A stretch of DNA of 64,000 nucleotides from CAYFPS01 sp964345075. Its GTDB lineage: Bacteria > CAIWAD01. The DNA lies in NCBI GenBank assembly GCA_964345075.1, contig CAYFPS010000001.1, forward strand, positions 1-64,000. The letters run 5' to 3'. The notes under the pieces were generated by a model, which saw only the letters and a list, made by a program, of their open reading frames with translations, was not told the DNA's origin and ran no database searches. Position numbers and translations under genes: made by a program. Numbering within the stretch: the first letter of the stretch is position 1; every line of letters starts with the position of its first letter. Positions 51,664 through 62,200 of the stretch are shown here, in pieces.

Positions 51664-52619
51664 GGTGCGCTGCCTGATTGTGGCTGCCAGCCAAGGGTGA
51701 AGCGATTGAGCGAGCCCAGTTCACCATAGGAAGACCAGGCCCAGTGAAAGCGAAAGCCTCGAGGCAATTTGCCTCCGACGCCTGCGGAGAATCCGCGGCT
51801 GGATTCGCCCGAAACGCCAGTCAGGCGATCGTCACCGCGGCCGACATGGTAGCCAAAATCCAGCTGCCAGCGCGATCCAAGCTCGAAACCACCACCGAAC
51901 ATGACGAAGGCATCGCGGTCCCGCACTTTGCGCCAGGCCAGACTCAGCGTGAAGGGCAGGTGCTTCAAGCGATAGGCCCCGCCCAGATCCAGACTCAGCG
52001 GCAAGTCAACCGGACTGCCCGAATACTCGGAAAGTACGCTGCCCGCATTGCGCAGCGCCATTGCCAGACGAGCACGATTCCGCTGCCAGCCCAGCCCGGC
52101 GTTAAGCACAAGTGCCGAGGCCGATGCATCATCAATGGTCGAGTGAATAAAGCCCGTCTGCAGGCCCGCTTTCAGACTGCCACCCGCCACATCAGGCAGC
52201 TTGCGGGCGACTCCAGCCAGCACCAGACTTTCGCCGGCGCTGAAAGAACCCGTGGAGACGCCATCGTCATCCATTCCGTCCAGCTCTCCCCAGTCCAGGC
52301 GTAAAAGGTGCAGGGCGATGCGATTGCCACGCCACTCAAGCCCGCCCCAGGACGTGGCCAGAAGCGAGATATCCTGCAGGTGATCCACATAGGACAGGCC
52401 GAATTCCTGCGAATTCATTGCGGCCAGACCGGCAGGATTACGAAGGGATGCCATCAGACCATCAGCCATTGCAAGTGAGCTCTCGCCGCGAGCGGCGTCA
52501 CGAGCGTCAGGATTCTCCAGCAGCAGATCAAATGCCGCGTGGCCCGGGGCCGCGCAAAACAAGATCCCGAGCAGGCCGAGATGGATGGATCGTGTGAACA
52601 TTGAAGTGAGGAAGCCCAT
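51660..52619 (-). CDS. PorV/PorQ-like outer-membrane barrel
   Basis: 319 residues: signal peptide, then ARDAARGESSLAMADGLMASLRNPAGLAAM, the family opening in which a Gly/Ala-rich strand and NPAGL occur, followed by strands ending RFTLGWQPQ. ATG at 52619 follows AAAGGA. The family acts in T9SS at the outer membrane; PorQ and PorV cannot be told apart here. Third member of this family in the window. Confidence 0.75.
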   Translation of the reverse strand: MGFLTSMFTRSIHLGLLGILFCAAPGHAAFDLLLENPDARDAARGESSLAMADGLMASLRNPAGLAAMNSQEFGLSYVDHLQDISLLATSWGGLEWRGNRIALHLLRLDWGELDGMDDDGVSTGSFSAGESLVLAGVARKLPDVAGGSLKAGLQTGFIHSTIDDASASALVLNAGLGWQRNRARLAMALRNAGSVLSEYSGSPVDLPLSLDLGGAYRLKHLPFTLSLAWRKVRDRDAFVMFGGGFELGSRWQLDFGYHVGRGDDRLTGVSGESSRGFSAGVGGKLPRGFRFHWAWSSYGELGSLNRFTLGWQPQSGSAP

Positions 52620-52675
52620 GCTGTCCTTTCCGGAAGTGGATTGCATCTTACCACACCCTCAAAGAACTTGCAAGA

Positions 52676-53374
52676 ATGTCATCTGCACTACTGGTCTTGA
52701 ACGGGGCGAAAGGCCCCGCCACTGCCGAGCGCCTCGAGCGCATTCACGGCATGATTCCGCGCCTGAACATGGGCGACGGCTTTCCCCTGTCCATGCCGCT
52801 TAGAACCATCGGGGTTGACGGCGGCGCAAACCTGCTGCGGGCCGCAAACCTGCACGCGGACCTGATCATTGGCGATCTGGATTCTGTCAAGCACGATACG
52901 CTTGACTGGTACTCGGCACGCCAGACGGAAATCGTCAGGGATGAAGACCAAAATCGCAACGATCTGGAAAAGGCCCTCGACTGGATGGGTCGCCACGAGA
53001 TCGGATCGGGAATCGTCGCCTGTTTCGAAGGCGATCGTCTGGACATGATCGCCGGCCTGCACGCCCTGCTGGTTCACCGCAGCCGACCACGCCTGCTGCT
53101 TGCGGGTGAAAGTCAGCTGGCAGAGCGGATTGACCCTGGCTTTCACGAGCTGCGGCTCCAGCCCGGCAGCATGTTCTCGCTTGTATCACCGGTCGAGGCC
53201 GCCGAGGTCGATCTTCAGGGCGCCAACTGGGAGCTGAGCCGCCACCGACTCCTGCCGGGTTGTGGCGGCGTTTCCAATCGTGTGCAGGATGAAATCATCC
53301 ATGTCTCTTCTTCCCATCCTCTGATTCTCTTTCGGCCTGCGCCCTGGACGAATGCCCCGCTGGAAGGTCAATGA
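52676..53374 (+). CDS. thiN: thiamine pyrophosphokinase
   Basis: 232 residues with the TPK motifs VDGGANLLRAA, IIGDLDSV and RDEDQNRNDLEKAL (acidic ATP/Mg site) plus a C-terminal beta part with the GxxG-type thiamine-binding region (LPGCGGVSN). Converts thiamine and ATP to thiamine pyrophosphate. ATGA overlap with a transporter gene suggests a thiamine salvage pair. Ribosome site weak. Confidence 0.85.
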   Translation: MSSALLVLNGAKGPATAERLERIHGMIPRLNMGDGFPLSMPLRTIGVDGGANLLRAANLHADLIIGDLDSVKHDTLDWYSARQTEIVRDEDQNRNDLEKALDWMGRHEIGSGIVACFEGDRLDMIAGLHALLVHRSRPRLLLAGESQLAERIDPGFHELRLQPGSMFSLVSPVEAAEVDLQGANWELSRHRLLPGCGGVSNRVQDEIIHVSSSHPLILFRPAPWTNAPLEGQ

Positions 53375-54720
53375 GTCGCGAACTAATCGTCTGGACCATC
53401 CTGCTATTGATGATCCTGCCGGTGCCCGTTGCCGGTTGGCTCTCTGGGCGCTCCGGCAAGGGTGAATGGCTGAGCGCCGCACGGCGTCTGAGTCTACCCG
53501 CCTTTGTCGCCACTCTGGTTTGCACCTGGTATGGTGGAATTCTTGGCGTGGGCGAGTTCGCCTGGAGCTGGGGGCTGGTCAACTGGCTGGCGCTGGGTGC
53601 TTTCTATTATGTTTTCGCCCTTCTCTACGCATGGCTGCTGGCAGGCCGGATACGGCAGTCCAGCGCTTTGAGCCTGCCCGAGCTTGTTCATGTATCACAG
53701 GGGCCTGTTGCCGGAAAACTGGCGGCCGTCTGCACACTCCTGATGGTGAACCCCGCGCCCTACCTGCTTATGACAGCCCTGATTGTATCACACGCGCTGG
53801 GGCTTTCACTTGGTGTTTCGCTGCTTGCCTCGCTTCCCCTGGCGCTGGTCTATGTCTGGCGGGGCGGCTTTGGCAGCGTGGTGGCCACCGATCGCATTCA
53901 ATTCCTGATGATGTTCACATCCTTTGGGCTGGCTCTGGTCTGGCTTGTCACACAGATAGGTGATTTTGGCTGGCTGAAGGGTCAGTTACCGGAAAGCCAT
54001 CTGCAGATTCCGGGAACGCTTGACTGGAGCACAGTACTGGTCTGGGGTCTGGTCGCTCTGTGGACGCTGGTTGACCCTGGCTTTCATCAGCGCGTGGCGG
54101 CAGCCCGTGATACACAAACGGCTCGAAAGGGCATTCTTTTGAGCGTCTTGTTCTGGTTTGTCTTTGATGGAATGACAACCCTGTGCGGCCTTTACGCGCG
54201 GGCCCTGATTCCAGATCTGGAAATTCCGGCAGAGGCTTTCTTGCAGCTTGGTTCACAATTTCCAGCATGGTTGGAAGGCCTGTTTCTTGGCGGTCTGGCG
54301 GCAACCGTGCTCTCCACGCTGGACAGCTATTTCCTGCTTTCAGGCAGCACCTTCAGCCGTGATCTGCTTGGCCGCGGGGACAGCGACAAGGCCATGAAGC
54401 TGGGCATGCTGCTGATGAGTCTGGCCGCACTCCTTCTGGCCTGGCTTCTTCCCAGCATTGTTCAGATGTGGCTGATTTTCGCCTCACTGGGCGTGCCTGT
54501 CCTTTTGCCTGCCCTGCTTGCCTCGCTTAGTGGATGTGTCACGCGAAGGGTTTTGCCCGCTATGATTGCCGCCGCCTTGGTCAGCTCAGGCTGGCTGATT
54601 GCCGGGCTTTTCAGGCTCGAGTACGGCTGGCCGGTCTACCCACTTGGCCTGGAGCCGATGTTTCCCGGACTGCTTGCGGCATTAGTCGTCTGGCTGCTGA
54701 CCCCAAAATCCAGCCAATAA
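53371..54720 (+). CDS. sodium:solute symporter (SSS) family transporter
   Basis: 449 residues with about 12-13 helices and SSS-family features (RRLSLPAFVATLVCTWYGG, VATDRIQFLMMF, LDSYFLLSGSTFSRDL near helix 8 with the Na-site Ser/Thr). Coupled by ATGA to thiN, so thiamine or a precursor is a reasonable guess for the substrate, though SSS members carry many solutes. Followed by a bidirectional terminator. Confidence 0.8.
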   Translation: MSRELIVWTILLLMILPVPVAGWLSGRSGKGEWLSAARRLSLPAFVATLVCTWYGGILGVGEFAWSWGLVNWLALGAFYYVFALLYAWLLAGRIRQSSALSLPELVHVSQGPVAGKLAAVCTLLMVNPAPYLLMTALIVSHALGLSLGVSLLASLPLALVYVWRGGFGSVVATDRIQFLMMFTSFGLALVWLVTQIGDFGWLKGQLPESHLQIPGTLDWSTVLVWGLVALWTLVDPGFHQRVAAARDTQTARKGILLSVLFWFVFDGMTTLCGLYARALIPDLEIPAEAFLQLGSQFPAWLEGLFLGGLAATVLSTLDSYFLLSGSTFSRDLLGRGDSDKAMKLGMLLMSLAALLLAWLLPSIVQMWLIFASLGVPVLLPALLASLSGCVTRRVLPAMIAAALVSSGWLIAGLFRLEYGWPVYPLGLEPMFPGLLAALVVWLLTPKSSQ

Positions 54721-54722
54721 AA

Positions 54723-54743
54723 AAGGGGAGCCAGGCCCCCCTT
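54723..54743. terminator. bidirectional intrinsic terminator
   Basis: AAGGGG (54723-54728) pairs with CCCCTT (54738-54743). Read on the minus strand the stem is followed by a run of six T, serving the C25 genes; on the plus strand it lies just after the SSS gene. Confidence 0.8.
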
Positions 54744-54764
54744 CTGGTTGTATCACAATGTTGA

Positions 54765-57700
54765 TCAGTCTGAGGCGCGAACCATGTAGAATTTGCTCGC
54801 ACCGCTGCGACTGACTGTCGCGCTTGTACCAGTGAGCGTCTGAATCAATGTCCAGCCCGTGCCATAAGGATCTACAGATTCGTAGAGCAGGTACTGGCTT
54901 GCCCCCGGTGATGCTGTCCAGCTCAGATTCAGGTTAAGTCCAGCCACGCTGATATCGGTGATTTCCACGGGCTGAACACCAACCTGCGGCACAACACCCG
55001 CCAGCCGGAACTCATCCAGATACCAACCTTCAGCTGTCACACCACCATCGCTGCCAAAGGAGAAGCGCAGCTCCAGGCTGGTGGTTCCATCAGGCAGGTC
55101 CAGGCTCTCGAGGCGCCAGTTGAAATCGCCCGAGAGCACTTCAATTGGGTAACCGAACCAGGCGGTCAGCGCGCTGGTAGAGCGCAGCCAGTGCGTATAG
55201 CCATTGGAGGGCGTCACCTGCTCCCAGGCGCCGCCATCAAGCCGCCACTCGACAATGCCCGCGTCGTAGCAGCTGTCCGAATAGAAGCCCGAGGACTCCG
55301 CGTCCAGCCAGGAGCGGAACTGAATGGCCAGATCCGTGCCATCGGCAGGAATCGTGATCACAGGACTACTCAGGACGCCGCCAGCGTTGTTGCTGTAATC
55401 CACGTTGCCGGATCCGCCGAACTTCCAGCAGCCATCACCCTCATAGGTGTTGTAGCTCTCCAGATGCCATTCATCAGTCAAGCCGCCACCACTGGTGTGG
55501 GTGAAGTTGCTGCCTGCGTTAAAGTCTTCGCTCCAGATAATGCTGGCCGCGGAGACAGTAAAGCTCCAGGTCTGGCTGGTGCTCTCATTGGCGTTCTCAG
55601 AGGCATCCACGGCATGGACATAGAATTCAATCAGGGTGCCACCAGCCTGAGATGTGAAATCAAGCGTATACAATCCGCCACCCTGTGATACAAGATCAGT
55701 CTGTGTCCAGGCGGATCCATTCGTACGCCAGAAAATTTCGGCCAGTGCCAGCCCACTGAAATCAGAAATATGCACGGGAAGGGTAAAGGCTTCGCCGGCA
55801 AAGGGGGCAGGGAGCGCATCGGCCGTAACCACCGGCGGAATCGTGTCGTTGAACTCACCCGGAGTGGTAGTCACATAGATCGCCCGTCCGGAGCTGACCG
55901 GATGCATGGTCGCAGCTTCTTCTGTCCAGTGCAGGAGCGTAAGACCATCCAGGCTGCTGTGATCCTTGAAGCCGATCGTGCAGTAGTCAAAGTCTGTGTA
56001 ATTGCTCTGTGTGTCGTTGAAGGTCTCGTACTGGAAGAGGAAGGGACCGTCACCGGTTTCCGTCGTGTAAATCGACGGATCGTAGAGCACAAGCTGGAAA
56101 GTATTGGGGCCGCCGCTGGTGTTGCCGAGCAGCGCATACCAGGTGACCACGAAGGTGTGATTCACACTGTCGTGCCAGTACCAGATTCCGCGATCACTGC
56201 CCGTCGTCAAGTGATCGTCCCACATGGGCGCGATCATGGCGTCGGGACCCATGGCCGAGGGGAAGACGTGATTTCGAAAATCAAACTCACCGAAGCCGCT
56301 CTCCGCAAAACTCAGGAAGCCATTGGAGCAGATCATCGCACTGGAATAGGTCACACCGTAATAGGTGAAGTCAAAGGGCAGGTCTACCCAGGCGCCCGCG
56401 TCATCGTCTTCCGAGGAGTCCTCTATCAGCAGCTCGGTTCCGGTACCACCCTCCGGCGCCGTGATCGCATACCAGTTGTATACGGGCGCACTGGGATAAG
56501 CCGAATCCAGATCTTCATAAGCCCAATAACCATAAGCGTCGGGACCGGTTGGATCACTTGTATCAGGAGACCCGATGCTTACCGGGAAAGCGAAGCTTCC
56601 TGTGATCGTGGATCCATCACTTGCCCAGTCTGCCTGAACAAGGACTGTCTGGCCGGGGTTGGCTGAAGCCAGAGCAGTCATGGACGCGTTGCCCACAATA
56701 CTGGAGCCGGAAGACAGGCTGCCCAGACTGATCGGGAAACTGTCCACGGTCAGGAACTCGGGCATGAGGGAAGTCAGCTGAACCGTGATACCTGTACCGG
56801 CCATGCTTCCATTGTTGATGAAGGTGATACGTCCCGTATCCGTTTCGTTTGGATCAAGGATGCCGCCATTGAAGGTGAAGGATGTGTAACCCAGTAGCGG
56901 CGCGCGCATGCTGATCAGCGCGGCGCGTTCAAAAGTGCCCTGATCACTGCTGACATTCAGCATGAGAGGCAGAATTGAGCCGTCGGCCAGGCTTCCGACC
57001 GGTGACACATAGACGCCGCCAAAGGTGTACGTAGCGCCAGGGGCCAGGCTGGAAAGTTCCAGACCACTTGCCAGAACAGTACCATAGGCATCATCCAGCG
57101 TAGCCGTGATCACCAGATTGCTCAGACTGTTGCTACCGCTGTTGGAAAGGGTAAAGGACAAGTACTGACCATCAAGGCCTGACACAAGCTCTTCACCGTT
57201 ACCTGTAAACCATTCGGTCAGTGCGACATCACTTGAAGCACTGGTGACAGTGACTGTTTCCAGCACGGGCTGGTAGCGGTGATGCGTGGCCGTCAGGTGC
57301 AGGGTTCCGGCAGCCAGGCCATCCAGCGAAAGCAGTACCTGTCCGGCTGCATCCGTGATACCCAGCACCTGCAGGTCCGTCGCCTGATCCTGCCAGGCGC
57401 AAACGCGAATTCCCGCCACCGGGTTGGTGCCACTCATGCAGGTCAGGAGCATGTGATCATCACTCGGCGTCAGGCTGGATGGCACGGCCATACTCAGGCT
57501 GAAGGGAGCGCCCGCCCACTGCACAGTACCGGGGTCGCCCATCAGGTTGCCCCAGTTGGCAAAGTCGGAAGCCGATCCCTGCTCGCTGGCAGGAAGCGTT
57601 GCGTAGAGCTCGTACTTGCCCTGCAAGAGACAGGTACCGACTTCCGGCACATCGTGCTCAAGCAGCGATCCATAGTAGCCACCGCAAAGAACGTTGTTGT

Positions 57701-59201
57701 AACGCGTGTGTGTTGAGAGCGTGGCAAAACCCATGCAGGCCACAGCACCACCGGGATTGCCCGGGCTTCCGGCCATCAGGAAGGCTTCTGTAAAGTCATC
57801 ACCACTGTTGAAGTCACCGGTGCCGCAAGTGAAAATCGTCGAAACCGGTGTCCGTGGTCCCTGGGAAAGATTGAGCACATCTGATGTGGACAGGCCTTCC
57901 ATGCCGACCCAGCCACGGTAGTTGTAGAAGGAGATTCCTTCGTTGTACCAGTCGGTCACGTGGGTCGAACCGGCACAGTAGGCCGAGTCGATATTGGTGT
58001 AACCGCGATCCTGCACAAGTTCACCGGAGATAGCGCGGCTCAGTGTGATCATCGACATGCCACAGACCGAAGAACCTACAGTGAAGCCTGCGTTCTGCAG
58101 CCAGGCTGTTCCAGCGGCAGTCGGGTACTTCTCGTAATACATGATCTTGTCACACACCGTGGCAAGCTGAGTGGCCGTATCAACGGAGAGACGTCCGACA
58201 GCGACATCGCCCAGGATGTCTCCGCCATCGATCATCGCGTAGTAATGATCATACTGGCCACCACCTGTCGCGATGGCAAAGGTTCCGTCAACATCACCCA
58301 CCAGCAGAACATAGTCGACCGATCCGGGGCCCTGATACTCATTCAGGATGCGTGTGCGAATGGCCGAGCTGCTGGAGAAACTCACTTCGGAATCACTGAC
58401 CAGCACGACCTCGTGGCCCTTCTGACGCTTCCAGTCCATCAGGCTCTGGAAATAGCTGTTGGCCTGAGCCGTGCTGTTGGCAAAGACCAGATACTTGCCG
58501 GGGTATTCACCCTCATCGAACCATGTATCACGGTCGGGTGTCGCTTCGCTAATTGTCGACAGCACATCCTGACCAAGTGAATGGCTCAAGGGTGAGCGAC
58601 CTGCATAGATCACAAAATCCCGACTGTTGACTTCGTTCGTGCCCTCGTAGCTCAGCTCGAATACCATCCGGCTCCAGATTCGTGCGCTGTGTTCGGCCGG
58701 ATTGACCTGCACGGGAAAGAAGCTGGCCTTGCCGACACGCATGTTCCGCATCAGGGCAGGATCATCCAGCTCGACAAGAGTTCCGGGCCACCAGGCATTA
58801 TTCGAATAGATCGACTCATCCTGCAGAAAGGGCAGAGGGAACTCGTCTGCCTGTGATACACGCTCCTGACAGGGCCAGGCATCAAAGTCGGATACGATTC
58901 TACTCTCGCCGTCTACAAATCGCAGCTGCATTCCGCTGACATCGGGCATCTCAAAGAGCCGACTGATAGCGGGCAGGTCTGGTGCACCCGGCCTGCCAAC
59001 AAAACCTTCGTCAAGCGACAGGCACTGCGAATACTGCAGGCCATTGAGTTCAACTGTTTCAAACTCTGGCTGGTCGAAGTTCAGCTCTACACGCCAGACA
59101 TTCTCTTGTCCGGGCATGGTGGACAGGTCGATCGAGGCGGCGGCGGCTGCCTGCGAGAGCAGGCCTGCAGCTATCAGCGCCAGGGAGAGGGGAAACTTCA
59201 T
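54765..59201 (-). CDS. gingipain-like (peptidase C25 family) giant secreted protein
   Basis: 1478 residues: signal peptide, propeptide-like region, then a C25-type domain (about residues 240-600) with VLLVGDVDG, GGQYDHYYAMIDGGDILGDVAVGRLS and the Cys-bearing strand IFTCGTGDF (Cys near 457). Where gingipains have the catalytic His (NYxGHG) this reads NYRGWVG (near 428), so the classical dyad is incomplete. Beta-sandwich domains follow, then a nidogen-like segment (SAMICSNGFLSF...MIAPMWDDH) and a C-terminal Fn3-like domain. No NPFNP sorting domain. ATGA overlap with the paralogue upstream; terminator after the stop. Confidence 0.82.
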   Translation of the reverse strand: MKFPLSLALIAAGLLSQAAAAASIDLSTMPGQENVWRVELNFDQPEFETVELNGLQYSQCLSLDEGFVGRPGAPDLPAISRLFEMPDVSGMQLRFVDGESRIVSDFDAWPCQERVSQADEFPLPFLQDESIYSNNAWWPGTLVELDDPALMRNMRVGKASFFPVQVNPAEHSARIWSRMVFELSYEGTNEVNSRDFVIYAGRSPLSHSLGQDVLSTISEATPDRDTWFDEGEYPGKYLVFANSTAQANSYFQSLMDWKRQKGHEVVLVSDSEVSFSSSSAIRTRILNEYQGPGSVDYVLLVGDVDGTFAIATGGGQYDHYYAMIDGGDILGDVAVGRLSVDTATQLATVCDKIMYYEKYPTAAGTAWLQNAGFTVGSSVCGMSMITLSRAISGELVQDRGYTNIDSAYCAGSTHVTDWYNEGISFYNYRGWVGMEGLSTSDVLNLSQGPRTPVSTIFTCGTGDFNSGDDFTEAFLMAGSPGNPGGAVACMGFATLSTHTRYNNVLCGGYYGSLLEHDVPEVGTCLLQGKYELYATLPASEQGSASDFANWGNLMGDPGTVQWAGAPFSLSMAVPSSLTPSDDHMLLTCMSGTNPVAGIRVCAWQDQATDLQVLGITDAAGQVLLSLDGLAAGTLHLTATHHRYQPVLETVTVTSASSDVALTEWFTGNGEELVSGLDGQYLSFTLSNSGSNSLSNLVITATLDDAYGTVLASGLELSSLAPGATYTFGGVYVSPVGSLADGSILPLMLNVSSDQGTFERAALISMRAPLLGYTSFTFNGGILDPNETDTGRITFINNGSMAGTGITVQLTSLMPEFLTVDSFPISLGSLSSGSSIVGNASMTALASANPGQTVLVQADWASDGSTITGSFAFPVSIGSPDTSDPTGPDAYGYWAYEDLDSAYPSAPVYNWYAITAPEGGTGTELLIEDSSEDDDAGAWVDLPFDFTYYGVTYSSAMICSNGFLSFAESGFGEFDFRNHVFPSAMGPDAMIAPMWDDHLTTGSDRGIWYWHDSVNHTFVVTWYALLGNTSGGPNTFQLVLYDPSIYTTETGDGPFLFQYETFNDTQSNYTDFDYCTIGFKDHSSLDGLTLLHWTEEAATMHPVSSGRAIYVTTTPGEFNDTIPPVVTADALPAPFAGEAFTLPVHISDFSGLALAEIFWRTNGSAWTQTDLVSQGGGLYTLDFTSQAGGTLIEFYVHAVDASENANESTSQTWSFTVSAASIIWSEDFNAGSNFTHTSGGGLTDEWHLESYNTYEGDGCWKFGGSGNVDYSNNAGGVLSSPVITIPADGTDLAIQFRSWLDAESSGFYSDSCYDAGIVEWRLDGGAWEQVTPSNGYTHWLRSTSALTAWFGYPIEVLSGDFNWRLESLDLPDGTTSLELRFSFGSDGGVTAEGWYLDEFRLAGVVPQVGVQPVEITDISVAGLNLNLSWTASPGASQYLLYESVDPYGTGWTLIQTLTGTSATVSRSGASKFYMVRASD

Positions 59202-62200
59202 TCTTCGTCACCGTTCGTCTTGTTGGTTGCGGGGTGATAGACAATGACTGGCTGCCAGCTTGAGCGAGCCGTCAGCAGGCTCTCGGAGCTTGAGCGGACC
59301 TGATAGAAAGCGCCACTTCCAGTGGCAGGAGTGCTGATGCTTGTTCCTGTGGTGTTGGCGAGCAGGCTGGCAAAGGCTCCATAAGGATTGCTGTCCGTAT
59401 ACACCTTGTAGGAAGGCGCGCCGACATCATCCCAGCTGAGGACCAGGTTGCTGCCAGTTGTTGTGATACTTACGGTGCCAATCGGCTGCAGAGCTGGCGT
59501 ACCGGTCGTGATCGTCAGGCTCTGATTGGCCGTGATGCTTGCGGCATTGCTTCCGTAGGACCCGTTGTAGAGGTACTGGATGCCCACGTTGCTGCTTCCA
59601 TCCTGCATACCTACAGAGCAACCACCCACATCCGAAGCCTGCTGATACTGCATGACAATCTTGCTGTCGCCGGTCTGTGTCTGCCAAAGGGCCGGATCAT
59701 GGATCACGACCTGGAAGGTCTCGTAGGTGGAAGTGCCATAGTGAGGAACACCCAGCCAGGCGACAACAAAGCGGCCGTCACCCAGATCGGCAATACGCAC
59801 CTGGCCACCTGATGATGGATTGAGGTCATCCCAGAGGGGGGCGATCATGTTGTCCGTGCCATTGCCTGAAGCCAGTCCATAATTGCTGTAACTCGAATAG
59901 CTGTCATTGCCCATGACGATAAAGCCATTGGAACAGACAGAGACCTGACTGAAGGTATTTCCGTAATACACGGCCGTGAAGGGCAGGTTGACGGTAGCCG
60001 TCTGATCGTCTCCCAGTCCCAGCGCACTTCCCATGGCGCTGATGTCGTGCCACAAATACGGTGTCGCTTCCAGCGCGTCATCCACATCATAAATGCTGTA
60101 ACCGTAGCCGTCGGGCCCTGTGGGAGGATTACCGGCAACAACCGTGTAGCTGTAACTGGAGCTGGTGCCAGAGTTCTGGGGAACAGCAAGATCCGTCGCG
60201 GTTACGTAATACTCCACAACCGTGTTCAGAGGCTGTGCAGAAACCGAGCGATACCATGTATCACCGGCACCATGGGTCATGTATCCTGATTCCCAGGTTC
60301 CGCCGACCACGCGCCAGTGCGCTTCGGCAAAGGCCACACCGGAAGGATCGGTGATCGTCGCCGACAGTGTGGGCTCCACGCCGGGCTGAACGGTTCCCAC
60401 CGGCACCACGGAAATGGCGGGCGGGTTGTTGTCCGTTCCCGTCAGGTAGGTGCCTTCGTCGGTCGTGATCAGAATCGCCTTGCCATCATTAAAACCGGAT
60501 ATGCTGGGGTCGTCGATCTGATAATTGGTCAGCGTCATGCCGTTGAGCGAGTGCTCGTCCTTGATGCCAACCGAGCAGCCCGGGAAGTCGTAGGAGTTGC
60601 TCTGCGTGTTGCTCCAGTCGTTGTACTGCAGCAGAATCGGGCTGTCGCCGGTGGGCGTCGGGTAGTAGTCGGGATCCATCAGCACAATCTGGAAGGTGTT
60701 CGTTCCACCGGAACCGTTGTGTTGCATCTGATACCACTCAACAATCACGCGGTGATTCAGCGCGTCGTGCTTCCAGCTGACCGAGCTGCCTCCCGACAGA
60801 ATGTGATCGTCCCAGGCGACTGCAATCATTGCATCCGGACCCAGACCACTGGGCAGGTGATGGTTGCGATAATCGGTCTGATTGACGGCGCCCGGCTCGA
60901 AAGCGATGAAACCATTGGAGCAAACAGCGACTTCGCCGTAGGCGATGCCGTAATACACCACATTAAAGGGCAGGTTGATGGTTGCTGCGTCATCCTGCTC
61001 GTCGCCGTAATCGCTCAGGTTCAGGTTGGTACCGCCGCCACCAACGGACGGGGCAATCTCAATCCACTGGTAAGCAGGAGCCAGACTGCTGGCATCCGTG
61101 TCTTCATGGGCGAAATAGCCGTAGCCATCAGGACCTGTCGGGCTGGTGGCACCGGGTGCTCCCACCGTAGCGCTGAAGGTCATAACGCCACTCATTCCCG
61201 CGCCGCTCCAGTACAGATCAAAGTTGGCGCGATGACCACGCACAGCAAGTGCATCCACGCTCAGTGTATAATCAAGGGTGGCGGCCCCGCCAACTGCAAA
61301 GGTGCCTGTATCACTTCCACTATCAATGCTGACAAAAGCATCGCTGGTGGAAAGGGTGAAACTGAATCCACTGGCAGCCATGTTGCCAATATTGCTCAGC
61401 TCAAGTGCCAGATCACTTGTCACACCGGGAAGCAGACTGCTGCCACCAGGCGTAAACGCGTAGGATGACGCCTGGAAGAGCGGGTTGCTCAGCCCCAGCG
61501 CGGCAATATCACTGCTGCTTCCACCGCTCCAGGAGTAATTGATGGCCAGGGCCACTTCAGCCAGATCCGTTGCATCACCGTTGACCGTAATCTGCCAGGT
61601 GTTGCTGGCAGCCGCCTGCTGCCCGGAAGAAATCGAGCTGCTCCAGGAGGCCGTTGCATCATTAACGGTAAGCGCAGAGTTCAGTGATACAAGTGTGGCC
61701 GAAAGACCACTGATTGTAGTTGATCCCATGTTCTGGACAAGCGGTGAAAGACTGACGGTTTCACCGGGCTGCACAAGGCCGTCACCAGCCGGCTGAAAGT
61801 CAACCATGGCAAGGAAGGACTGGGCAGAAGCCGTAACTGTTTCGCGATCCGGCAGGAAGTCGGGCTTGCTTGCCGTAAGCGCCACACTTCCGGCAACAGC
61901 GTCGTCAACCGAAAGCAGCACATGTCCGGCCGCATCCGTCAATCCGCGTGATACAAAACCACTCTGACGCAAGCAAACAGTAGCACTCGCAACCGGCTGG
62001 CCACCAGCGGTCACGGTGGCCTCAACCATTCCCGAGCCAAGGGCAAAGCTGCTGCCGCTATCAAGGCTGACTGAGAGGGCCTGGGGCACGCCACACCACA
62101 TGTCCATTCCGGGATCACCCATCAGGTTGGCCCAGTTGGAAAAGTGCTCGGCATTGGCGTCACCGTCGGGCAGGTTCTCGGCCAGAGTTGCCTTTCCGGC

